A stretch of DNA of 36,160 nt from positions 1-36,160 of the forward strand of contig QXVZ01006815.1 in the NCBI GenBank assembly GCA_008931825.1, read 5' to 3'. The notes beneath the pieces are model-generated. The model did no database searches and had not been told where the DNA came from. It saw nothing but the letters and a program-made list of their open reading frames with translations. Shown piece by piece: positions 22,401-30,100 of this stretch. The translations under genes were made by a program, and so were the position numbers. Source of the DNA: Phallusia fumigata (taxonomy: Eukaryota; Chordata; Ascidiacea; Phlebobranchia; Ascidiidae). Within the stretch, counting starts at the first letter, position 1; each line of letters begins with the position of its first letter.

Positions 22401-22984
22401 GTTGATGATGAACGTGTGGACCAGGTACGCCGAATTTACCTTTTACCTGCGCACTTTTTATTTCACCCAGTAAAACACCTGGTCGTTCTGCGTTATTTCG
22501 AACATACTCTGTTGTTGTCTCTTTTATTTTGTGGGCATAGACAATCACATCTCTTACACCTCCCAATTTAAATATTGTTACCAAACCACCAAAAATGCGT
22601 TTAAAACCCAACTTCATGAATGGTAAAAACATGCGGTTGTTAATTTATATTGCATGGGGTTATTACTATCAGGCAATTTTCTTTTTGAAAAGTATAGTAG
22701 AAAATTACATTTATAGTATAAGTTAAGACGGTGTAGTAAAAAGTTATACCCGAGGGTAAGGACAGGTACAAACTGAATACAAACGCAGTGCCGGGGTAGG
22801 TGCCAGACAAGGCGCTCAGTTTTGCAGTCGTAGAAAAGACTTTTAGCATACAGTACAGACAGTTTTCCTGCGCAGGGGAGCAAAAGTGGTGAACGTGATT
22901 CGAGAAGGTTCCGATCCGAAGTTGATTGACCTTGACGAGCGGAAAAGGGGCTTCCGTGTCAAATGCGATTTAATTGAGAACTGA
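11372..22984 (+). CDS. RGS22: Regulator of G-protein signalling 22-like protein, complete (25 exons)
   Basis: RGS22 is a large multi-RGS protein that in mammals binds G-alpha-12/13/11 and is mainly testis-expressed. Exons: 11372-11625, 12070-12176, 12338-12446, 12684-12823, 13294-13490, 13922-14021, 14632-14969, 15260-15403, 15720-15782, 15897-16010, 16241-16448, 17105-17186, 17430-17534, 17777-17970, 18382-18499, 18812-18880, 19097-19207, 19341-19465, 19900-20062, 20344-20482, 20820-20944, 21405-21531, 21999-22131, 22286-22424, 22876-22984. They join in one frame to about 1170 residues (human about 1264). Colinear matches to the vertebrate protein include the N-terminal DFFNKFCCLPIFGQKL block and the C-terminal KKQKKKEQRKR tail. 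Least certain are the 13490 donor (n at 13486), the 13922 acceptor and the 19207/19341 junction. The start ATG at 11372 follows an AG at 11365-11366 that could be an intron end or a spliced-leader acceptor. Confidence 0.92.
12541..12611. repeat. Dispersed repeat family, copy 4
   Basis: CCAGGGAACTTTCACAATG, then ATTGCAAACGTTTCGACAAC and CGCTGTTGTCATCATCAG. In the RGS22 intron between exons 3 and 4. Confidence 0.7.
13020..13081. mobile_element. Possible hAT-like element end
   Basis: On the minus strand this reads CTAGTGATGTACCGAAGCTT and continues with CGGTTTGCCGAATTTATTCG, resembling TAGTGATG-type hAT ends and internally palindromic around CCGAAGCTTCGG. No partner end was found in the RGS22 intron 12824-13293. 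Confidence 0.35.
13529..13640. repeat. Dispersed repeat shared with 1056-1165, copy 2
   Basis: Starts with a hAT-like CCAGTGGTTTTCAACCTTTC, then CCCTTTAACTGATATTCAAAG trimmed as CCTTTAACTGATATTCAAAG, and CCCCATCGGAAATTTAGTTT. Only one end is clear. In the RGS22 intron after exon 5. Confidence 0.55.
13922..16448 (+). CDS. RGS22: RGS22 exons 6-11: second RGS-like module and linker
   Basis: Exon 6 (13922-14021) is a Ser/Pro-rich linker starting VPDQSKASSCSLP; its acceptor has a poor pyrimidine tract. Exon 7 (14632-14969, the longest) holds FPFRKYLGRDV and LDLWRRIEKMRLSYFKF. Exon 8 reads LEALRRVFYEFDELRKDDV and ETWSQFQRKVEK, and exon 9 reads EIHWVKFAVAEQ. Together they form a divergent RGS-like bundle. 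Exon 10 is a basic linker (QRIYPRRHSFPNLPSE). Exon 11 holds GYNGEGHIRYRVSRAYRLL and an acidic GEDSSDEEGNLPPL stretch. The open frame upstream of exon 11, about 16144-16207, is in the same frame but is separated by a TAA. I left it out. Confidence 0.85.
14311..14485 (-). mobile_element. tRNA-derived SINE, minus-strand copy
   Basis: On the minus strand the head reads GGTCGTGTGGTTAGCGCAAC, then AAGGTTGCAGGTTTAAAATC. The body has CCCGATGGGTTGACCCAAAT and CAACTTCAAAAATTCGAAAA, colinear with the plus-strand copy at 21651. Lies in the RGS22 intron between exons 6 and 7. Confidence 0.75.
16699..16795. repeat. Three-copy tandem repeat, 34-36 bases per unit
   Basis: Units start at 16699, 16735 and 16769 with GGGTTACCTATAGTTCACG and continue AAAACGTATTTCTTT. 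The first has an extra TA. Lies in the 656-base RGS22 intron 16449-17104, which has nothing else visible. Confidence 0.88.
17105..18880 (+). CDS. RGS22: RGS22 exons 12-16: third RGS-like module
   Basis: Exon 12 reads PELDPRTVAKHSASEYPRSG, and exon 13 is basic (TKPVYMRPIRKHGVLLRRP). Exon 14 starts the RGS bundle with NLIELLRDSLHFEFFKRYMK, then APLLFWKSVELLRRTE and QKKAQQILKKFF. This matches vertebrate RGS22 around its EFEHFRQFLETH and WTDIEQFRR segment. Exon 15 continues LQCDSEVIREIAVVDTV and SHEVYKSMDKNW. Exon 16 (18812-18880) is chosen because its CAG acceptor restores W-E-I-P after SMDKN and its donor leaves phase 2 for the next exon. Two other frames through 18739-18880 are open but do not fit the phase on both sides. 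Confidence 0.87.
19097..21531 (+). CDS. RGS22: RGS22 exons 17-22: fourth RGS-like module and basic coiled tail
   Basis: Exon 17 reads FAPYIAKIRDAAIDYRDRRR. Exon 18 holds EFMRRAARFISCMRNPQKF, exon 19 holds FKRFQTIVYKHMNADVQYKH and FLPNDLAFWLEADR, and exon 20 holds EKAERIVHCFLDSHIPP. Exon 21 holds IFHEAVLSIFPVLLYFWK. This matches the last RGS domain of vertebrate RGS22 (SSIPPALQ and GVLFKFWPQF). Exon 22 (21405-21531) is a Lys/Arg/Gln-rich helix (RHKKQKKKEQRKRRES). The exon 17-18 junction is not settled. GTATCC after 19207 joined to the CAG before 19341 keeps frame, but the better pyrimidine-tract acceptor before 19318 would need a phase-0 donor that I could not find. Confidence 0.86.
20978..21319. 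mobile_element. hAT-type MITE with GACTCC repeats, in an RGS22 intron
   Basis: The ends are CAGGGTTGCGGAGTTGGAG on the left and CCGATCCTGCAACCCTG on the right, inverted. Flanks are GTTTTCAC (20970-20977) and GTTTTCAG (21320-21327), 7 of 8 identical, a target duplication. The interior carries several CCGACT units near 21014-21063. No transposase frame. It enlarges the intron between RGS22 exons 21 and 22. Confidence 0.85.
21651..21838 (+). mobile_element. tRNA-derived SINE, plus-strand copy
   Basis: Starts with a tRNA-like head: GGCCGAATGGTTAGTGCGAC (A-box region) and, 30 bases on, GCGGGTTCTAATCC (B box). A tRNA-unrelated body follows with CCCGATGTGTTGACTAAAAC and ACTTCAAAAAATTCAAATC, then an A-rich end. 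Lies in the RGS22 intron before exon 23. It is not a functional tRNA gene: the cloverleaf is incomplete. A second copy on the other strand at 14311-14485 shares head and body. Confidence 0.75.
21999..22984 (+). CDS. RGS22: RGS22 exons 23-25: C-terminal tail
   Basis: Exon 23 (21999-22131) is Ser/Thr-rich, starting VSRISAETSSTLSPKS. Exon 24 (22286-22424) reads PPTLHFTLENGLKLILPP, then an acidic SPESEDDEQ. Exon 25 (22876-22984) ends KRGFRVKCDLIEN followed by TGA at 22982-22984. All three junctions have consensus GT-AG sites and phases 1, 2 and stop in frame. I recognise no domain. The equivalent vertebrate tail is also low-complexity. No canonical AATAAA is visible in the first few hundred bases after the stop. 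Confidence 0.85.
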
Positions 22985-24890
22985 CGTTTTATTGTTTACA
23001 ACATGATTTTCGAATTTTCGCCCGAAGCAAAGTTTTTTGACTCCGATTTGTGGCAGCCTAGAAATGTTTAGGTGCATTATTGCACTATATGGTTACGTTG
23101 TAATGTGTATCATCTTAGAAGCTCTGTAACTGTGTAGGGCAGTGGTTCTAAAAGAGAAGTCCGCGGACCCCTAGAGATCCGTAAATCGATTTTAGGTTCG
23201 TGATAGGTATTTAGTTCTCTTTGTCTATGATTTATAGCGGAAATACTGATATATTCTGAATGTATTTTTCATGTGCAGCTTTGATTGCGCCGGTATGGCA
23301 CCGCCGTGCAATGAGTAAAAAGAATTTTTGGTAATTTTTAATGGGACCGCATGTTATTAAGTTAGGACCGTTATGTAAATCATTTTAAAATGTTTGAAAT
23401 CGACTGAAAAACAAGGCTTATACCACGCAAGCGCGTAATCTCGTGGTGAGGGCTCTTTTTCGGGAATTTGTTATCACACTTAGGATCTCCGAATTGTTTA
23501 ACAACCTCAAAAATAACGTTTTGCCCTCCTGGTAAACTCTGAATATACCTCAGCTATTTTTGTCTTATTTTTACTCGAATCATGCAAGCAGGATGGATTT
23601 ATTTAACTACACAATATGAAGACAATAGAAAATCGTACAGTGACACGTACTGCATTATATGAGAACAGTAAGCATTTGACCAACTCTTTTGACGAAATCT
23701 GTTTCAGTAAGTTTTACAGTGAAATTCGTTCAGGACGGCTTTGCCGCAGGATAAAAAAGTTGTACGTTGGTGGTTCGGATTTTTTGGTACTTATCGTACG
23801 TGTATAGGAACCGTAAAAGTACGCGGAAGAGCGAGTACAAAAATCTCTTTGAAGCGACAGGAACAGGTTTTTAGGCGAAAAACGAAGTAACAGTTTGGTC
23901 TTGAGTGACACAGAAACGGGCACAGGACTGTAACGAGACATGACATAAGCGATAAATTAGTGACGTTGTTGATGTTTGGATTCACAACTTGACATTAAAA
24001 GAGCTTCACATATGTTTGCTCAGTGCAAAAAATTTGAAGTTTTTTGTGGATTGGCAAAATCGATAAGGAATCGTTTTGGGGAGATTTTTACCACGAATAT
24101 AGAAACTGGATACGAGCAAGGTTGTCGCTGCTTTAAACCAAGATTTTTTTGGCGGTGGTGGCAAACTTTTTGCCGAAGCAATAGCTTTGGCTGCTCAATG
24201 AAGTTAAATGAAACTGTTTGCGTTACAAAATTATCGATGACAGTACAAAACGAGAACGAACATAAAAACATCGATGATTGCATTAACGGGGCGCGGTGCA
24301 AAATATGTGCAATGATGCGTAAAATCACGTGACGTGCTAAAATGAGTGGAAAGTACTTTTTCAGAACCCACAGCGGCGCAATAAACAGTCGAAAATTACC
24401 TATATCGTAAGCTTGCCTACGCATTGTACAGTGATAGTACAAACGAAGACTATACAGTAACTTTACGGCGAGTCACAGGTCTTAAGAAAATAGCACATAA
24501 TCTCAGGCGCGGTAGAAAAAAGAAACGAGACATGCTAAGCGTTTTATCTTGACACAGCGGCGGATACAGTGATCTGTAGTCGGTGACTCCAGATCTTGGC
24601 CGAAACGATAATGTTAAATTGTCGGCAGGTAACTACAGTGAGAGACAGAAAATGCTAAAAGGGTATAAGTGGGCATTACAAAAGCATCCAATAGGCTGAA
24701 GGAATTTTGCAGGTTTAGTTACGAATTATTAGTTGACTGCCTTCATTGATTTGGACGGGTAGCAATACTGCCCAAGTGTAAATTTCCGCGAAGTACAGCA
24801 GGTTGGGAGTTTACAAACGAAAGTACACGAGCGCTTTTTGAGGCTTCAAAGAGTTTGTTGCAGTTGTTTTGCGAAAGCTTGGTCGTCAAG
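22985..24890. other. Intergenic region between convergent RGS22 and CEP89
   Basis: This 1.9-kb stretch holds the 3' ends of two tail-to-tail genes. A hAT-type transposon fragment begins near 23140. Two overlapping open frames lie on opposite strands (plus 23976-24332, 118 codons, opening on TTG; minus 24020-24442, 140 codons). Neither has recognisable motifs, splice structure or coding-like composition. They are most likely chance, or part of the CEP89 3' untranslated region. Nothing else is visible. Confidence 0.5.
23140..23330. mobile_element. hAT-like transposon fragment
   Basis: Begins CAGTGGTTCTAAAAGAGAAG, a hAT-type end, and continues GTCCGCGGACCCCTAGAGAT. Further in, GCAGCTTTGATTGCGCCGG and TGGCACCGCCGTGCAAT closely match a block at about 26493-26532. 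The opposite end was not identified. Confidence 0.55.
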
Positions 24891-27117
24891 TTAAAAGACG
24901 ATCTTGGATTTGTGGAGAGCTTCCATCATTTGTTTGTTTTCGTTGTGAGCAGCTTGCCACACGTTCTCAAGTTCAATCTCAATTTGTCTGTAAAAAACCT
25001 ATAGTTTAACTTGAGACCTGAAAACCTATAAGTAATGGATTTAAATACAATGGACTGGTCAGTAGGATATAAAATTTGAAATAAGATTCGAACTTGTCTA
25101 TGGCTAAATGGCGCTTCACAAATAAATTCTTAGCATTTTGAAACGTAGCAACCTATTTTCGACATCACAATATTTTAGCAGTATTAAAGTAAAAAGCGGT
25201 GTTTTATTTTGTCTCCAATGTTTTTGACCGGGCGTCTTTCCATTGTTCATTTTCTAATGTCAATCCTATGAATCCGCCAACTCCTTACGGTTCTTAGCCA
25301 ACGTCGGAAGTTAAAACACTTTCTTTTTCCAACACTTAAGTCTCTGTGCCAATTTAACCAAACTACCTTTTGCTGTTTGCCATTGTATTCAAATCGCCTT
25401 GCTTCTGCTGGAGAAGTTTGCGTAATCGCGCTTTCTCTAACTCTTGCTCCCTCATGTGGCCGATGTGGGTGTCCTCTACGTCTCTCAGGCGATCGTCGAT
25501 GTCCTTGTTTCTTGTTGCCAATTCGACCTTGCATTGCTGGAAATGGTAAAAAAGTAAAACGTGATCTAAAAGCAATAAATAAAAATTTGAAGGTATTCAT
25601 ATTAACCTTGAGTCATTGGGTGAAAGAAAGAACATAGAACAAGTAAATAAGCTATACAGCATTTGCAAACACACTTTTGCGTTTAGGGCAGAAAAATGCC
25701 TTCACGGCACATAAAAAAAAGTACACAGAACCACGCTAACCGCAAATAGGGAAAAATGTCAGACACTGTGCTTGCCACGATGTAGATCAAGCCACAACAA
25801 TTAACTCCGAAATAATTATGATCTGGTTTAAGCCACAAGAAGACGTAAAACATTACTAAGCAGTAAACATCCCAACCTTAAGTGTTTGCTCCATTTTACC
25901 AAGTTCCCATTTTTCCCTCATCGATTGGCGCAGAGCTCGGTGCGCCGATTTTTGTTCCCGTTCGGCCACGGAAGCGATCGTGGCCCTTTCGCAACTGGCC
26001 CGCTCGGCCACCCTGATGACGTTTGCAAGATGAAGCTGACATTCCATCTCACGGCGCTCGGCTGCTTCGAGACCAGCGCGAAGTTGCTCGATCTCGGCAT
26101 TCAGCTTCCTGCGAGGAGTTTCGGATAAAAACAGTTTGAAGTTTGAACGTCAAGTATTGGCAGACGGGTTCTCGTAGAGTGTTGACACTAGCCCTTAAAA
26201 GGATCTAAAATTGTTTTCCTGACAATCAGACACTGTATATTAGTAGTTCGTGGGGTTTACGGTCCCTTGCGGTACGTANCAGACGGGTTCTCGGAAAGTG
26301 TTGACACTTGCCCTTAAAAGGATCTAAAATTGTTTTCCTGACAATCAGACAATGTATATCAGTAGTTCGTGGGGTTTACTGTCCCCTTGCGGTACGTAAA
26401 GCGATTTTAGGAGGACCACCAAACGTCTTCACTCCCTCGCAGTCGATAGTGCATCGCGTGATTATTGAAATATTCTTATTTGCGTATCTTGTGTAGCTTT
26501 GATAGCGTTCTGTGTGGCACCACCGCGCAATACTGCTTTGTGATATCACAAGAAATATTTGACGTGATTGTGGCACTCACAAGGCATTGCTGACTTATAA
26601 TCGAGTGAAGTCAGTTCTAGTTCGTGGTGGTGTGTCGTCTAGAAAACTGCAAGAGGACCCTTATGCAAAAATTTTTTTAAAAGTTTGTGAACCACTGATC
26701 TACACCGAGTGCAAAATTAAACGGTAAAAACAGACTCGAAAACACAATTAAGGTTAAAACGTTTATATTTTTGGAAGCCCATCCTGCTCAAAATTGAGTC
26801 AGGAACTTCTCGGTTTATTTGAAACTATACTTACATTCTCCCCGCTTTCTGTGCATCCAATTCTCCTTCCATCTTTTTAATCTCAGCTGTTTGTTCAGCT
26901 CCTCTCAGTGACAGCTCGCTCTTCTCCTTATGTGCTTCCTAGTAACGGGTGAAAGAGTTTTTTTCATTTTAACACCTACGCCGAGGTTACACGCCACAAA
27001 GTTACGTAAAACTGATACCTGCACGTAAATAAGATGGTATAACATTTTGTTACCTTCAGCTTTATAAGCATTTCTTTGAGTTCCTTAATGTGTTGCTCAT
27101 TGAGGTCTTCAACTTCC
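24891..27117 (-). CDS. CEP89: CEP89 exons 14-18: C-terminal coiled coil
   Basis: Exon 14 reads VEDLNEQHIKELKEMLIKLK. Exon 15 is helical (EKSELSLRGAEQTAEIKKME). Exon 16 (26108-25877, the longest) holds AEIEQLRAGLEAAERREMEC, then LHLANVIRVAERASCERATI, which matches the vertebrate YLANLVGLAENITQERD element. Exon 17 begins QCKVELATRNKDIDDRLRDV and has the charged helix LEKARLRKLLQQKQGDLNTM. Exon 18 (24987-24891) ends EIELENVWQAAHNENKQMME and SKIVF, then TAA. The vertebrate protein continues for some 40 more residues past this helix, so the invertebrate form ends earlier. Introns 26109-26834 and 27118-27339 contain no other gene. Confidence 0.92.
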
Positions 27118-30100
27118 CTGTAAGAAACAAAGTTCAAATTTGGTAACGTTCTTAAGTCATGAACGCTAAGTTTTCTTGCATTGTTCTTTTTTTCATTATT
27201 ATCATGCAACAATAGCCAAATGCGAACAGTTTAAATCGTTCACGCAAATGCCGGTCACAGCCCCTTACAAACTTAAGATTTTGAATTTGGCGGAGACGAA
27301 CTAAAAAATGGTGGAAAACCAGCGATTTTAAATGCTTACCTTTTGCATCGGGTTAACGCGGCCACGTGATCTCGGGCCGGGATTTTCTCACAACTTTCGA
27401 TTTTCAGTTTGTCGAAATTTTCCTGCAAATTCGTCAGCTCGTCTTTGAGCGACTTTCGGTCTTTTTCGGCTTGTTCCAGTTCTGCATCGGTAAAGGCGAG
27501 GCGCTTTGAAAGTCTTGCCACTGTTTGGTAAAAGAAAAGTATGGATGAAAAATTTTGCAGCAAAAATTGTTTAAAATTGTTTGTTTTAGTTAAAACGGTA
27601 AGGTACTAGTTGAGTACATTTGCTTTGAAGGTATAATATCGGTTCTTTACTGCACTTTTCGTATTTTGGGTGAAAATTTTTTGAATAATTTCGGTTTAAA
27701 TTTTTCTTCTTTCTGTAAAAAATTTAAAACTTCCAACCTTTGTTTTTAACATTAAAGCATTATCACATATTTAGATTTTAAATGTCGTGAATTTATACAA
27801 AGCTAATATAAAATTAAAATTTTATGTTTAAAACGCCACGATTGCAGCAAACATAACCTGCCTTCGTCAACGTGCTTTACGTGCATATCCTTTGCTTGTT
27901 TCTGCATCATTTCTAGTTGTTCCATAAGAAGTTGGACTTCCTCCACCATCAACGTATTCTGCTGCTTCAGATTGCCACTGACGAGGTCAAAACACGAAAG
28001 TAAAGGTTTTAGTTGATTCAACCTAAAACAATTCGCCAAAATAACTTACAGTTTCTCTGGCGATTCCGATCCAACCTGCAATAAAAACAGATTTAAAAAA
28101 ATTTCCGGATAGTTTACAAACTTGTGCAACGTATCGTTAGTGATTCTTTAGGAACGATACTTTTTTCACACGTTAAAAAATAGAGAATTTTTCACACGTA
28201 TTGCCATTAAATGCTTAGGTTTTTACGACGTTACTCATATATAATGAAACAATTAATAGATTAGAGAAATCAACAAGGAGAAATTAACCGTTTTATGGTG
28301 CTTGAGTCAAAGGAATTTTATTAGTTAAGGGGGGACTTTTCCACTTTATAGTTAAGATATTCATAATAAATGAAGTAATTCTTTTTAGGTAGACCAGTGG
28401 TTGCAATCCTAGTATTATTTTATATCACTTCTTGTCTAGTTGGGAAGGAATTAAACTGTCCAAAATAATCAAAACGGGGAATGCCATAAAAAAAGGTTGG
28501 GAACCACTGGTCTATAGTCACATCCTCATTTACTTTCTGTTTCGCAATTTTTTAAATTATTTACAAACTGTGCATATGACAGTGATACAAAAACTCCAAA
28601 ATATGTACTTTATCAACAAACACGTTGTTGTAAAATATACACCCAGGCCCTTTGACAATAGTAGGTTTTTGTTGCACCTATAAATACTTATAATATCTAC
28701 CTGTTTACGAATAATCCCCATTTTGGCTTGGTAAGCTGCAATCTGTTCGTCCCTCTCCTTCAGCTGACGATNAAAAACAGATTTAAAAAATTTGCGGATA
28801 ATTTGCAAACTTGTGCAACGTATCTTGCGAATTTTTTTACACGTTAAAACATAGAGAATTTTTCACACGTATTGCCATATAATGCTTGGGGTATAACGAC
28901 GTTACTCATATATTGAAACAAATAATAGATTAGTTGTAATTTTGTTGATCCTAGTCTAAATGTGAAATGCCCCCCTCGCTTTTTCGAAGAGGTAAGTGAA
29001 ACTGAACAAGTACAAGGAGAAATTAACCGTTTTATGGTGCTTGATGCAAAGGAAATTTATTAGTTAAGTGGGGACTTTTCCACTTTATAGTTAAGATATT
29101 CATGATAAATGAAGTATTTCTTTTTAGGTAGACCAGTGGTTCCAATCCTTTTAGTATTATTTTATATCACGTCTTGTCTAGTTGGGAAGGAATTAAAAGG
29201 TCCAAAATAATCAAAACGGGGAATGCCATAAAAAAAGGTTGGGAACCACTGGTCTATAGTCACATCCTTTCGCAATTTTTTAAATTATTTACAAACTGTG
29301 CATATGACAGTGATGCAAAAACTCCAAAATATGTACTTTATCAACAAACACGTTGTTGTAAAATATACACCCAGGCCCTTTGACAATAGTAGGTTTTTGT
29401 TGCACATATAAATGCTTATAATATCTACCTGTTTACGAATAATCCCCATTTTGGCTTGGTAAGCTGCAATCTGTTCGTCCCTCTCATTCAGCTGACGATC
29501 GTAGCTTGCGAACAACGGTGGCAGTTGGCGATAATCCGACTGTAGACGGTAATTCGGTTAAAACCGGCTTGCACGGTTACATGGCAAATCAATTTTGCGC
29601 ACAGATGAGACAACTGACTGGTAAATAACCGATTCAGTGTCATAAACAGGCAAAAAGAGCTTATTTTAAGTTAAAAACATATTGCGTACGTCTTTTTGTT
29701 CATTTTAATAAATGACGGAAGCCTCACAATGATACCGACCACATTAAAACAGCAATTTTTTTTCCAGTTTTGCATTAAATCACACAAAGTAAGGTATAAA
29801 ACATATCCCCCCTCACGCAGTTTCCGATCCGTACCATAAACTTCGCTGTATCGCCGTCTTGATGTGTATCAACGGTTTCTCTCAGGGTCGAAATGCCGCC
29901 CACGTATCTCCCAAGTTCAGTGTTCAGCCGATGAACCGTGTCTTTGAGAACATGGTTTTCGTCGACCAGCTCCTGAAGGCTGTCCTTCATTACAACCTCT
30001 TCTGCACTGGCAAAGCCTAGAAACACAAGATGAGTTTATTTATCATGCGACTGGAATAAGTGAATCTGCTTTGTTTTTTGCAGACCTTTTAAACCATATT

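Larger units (their letters stand above)
28083..29499. repeat. Direct duplication around the n at 28772 (28083-28771 and 28773-29499)
   Basis: Both copies start AAAAACAGATTTAAAAAA and end in CEP89 exon 10 at CAGCTGACGAT. Copy 2 has an extra block of roughly 80 bases near 28930-29015. Copy 1 has a few extra bases near 28525. Each carries its own version of the same short palindromic MITE. The pattern is that of two haplotypes, not a recent tandem duplication. Confidence 0.85.
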
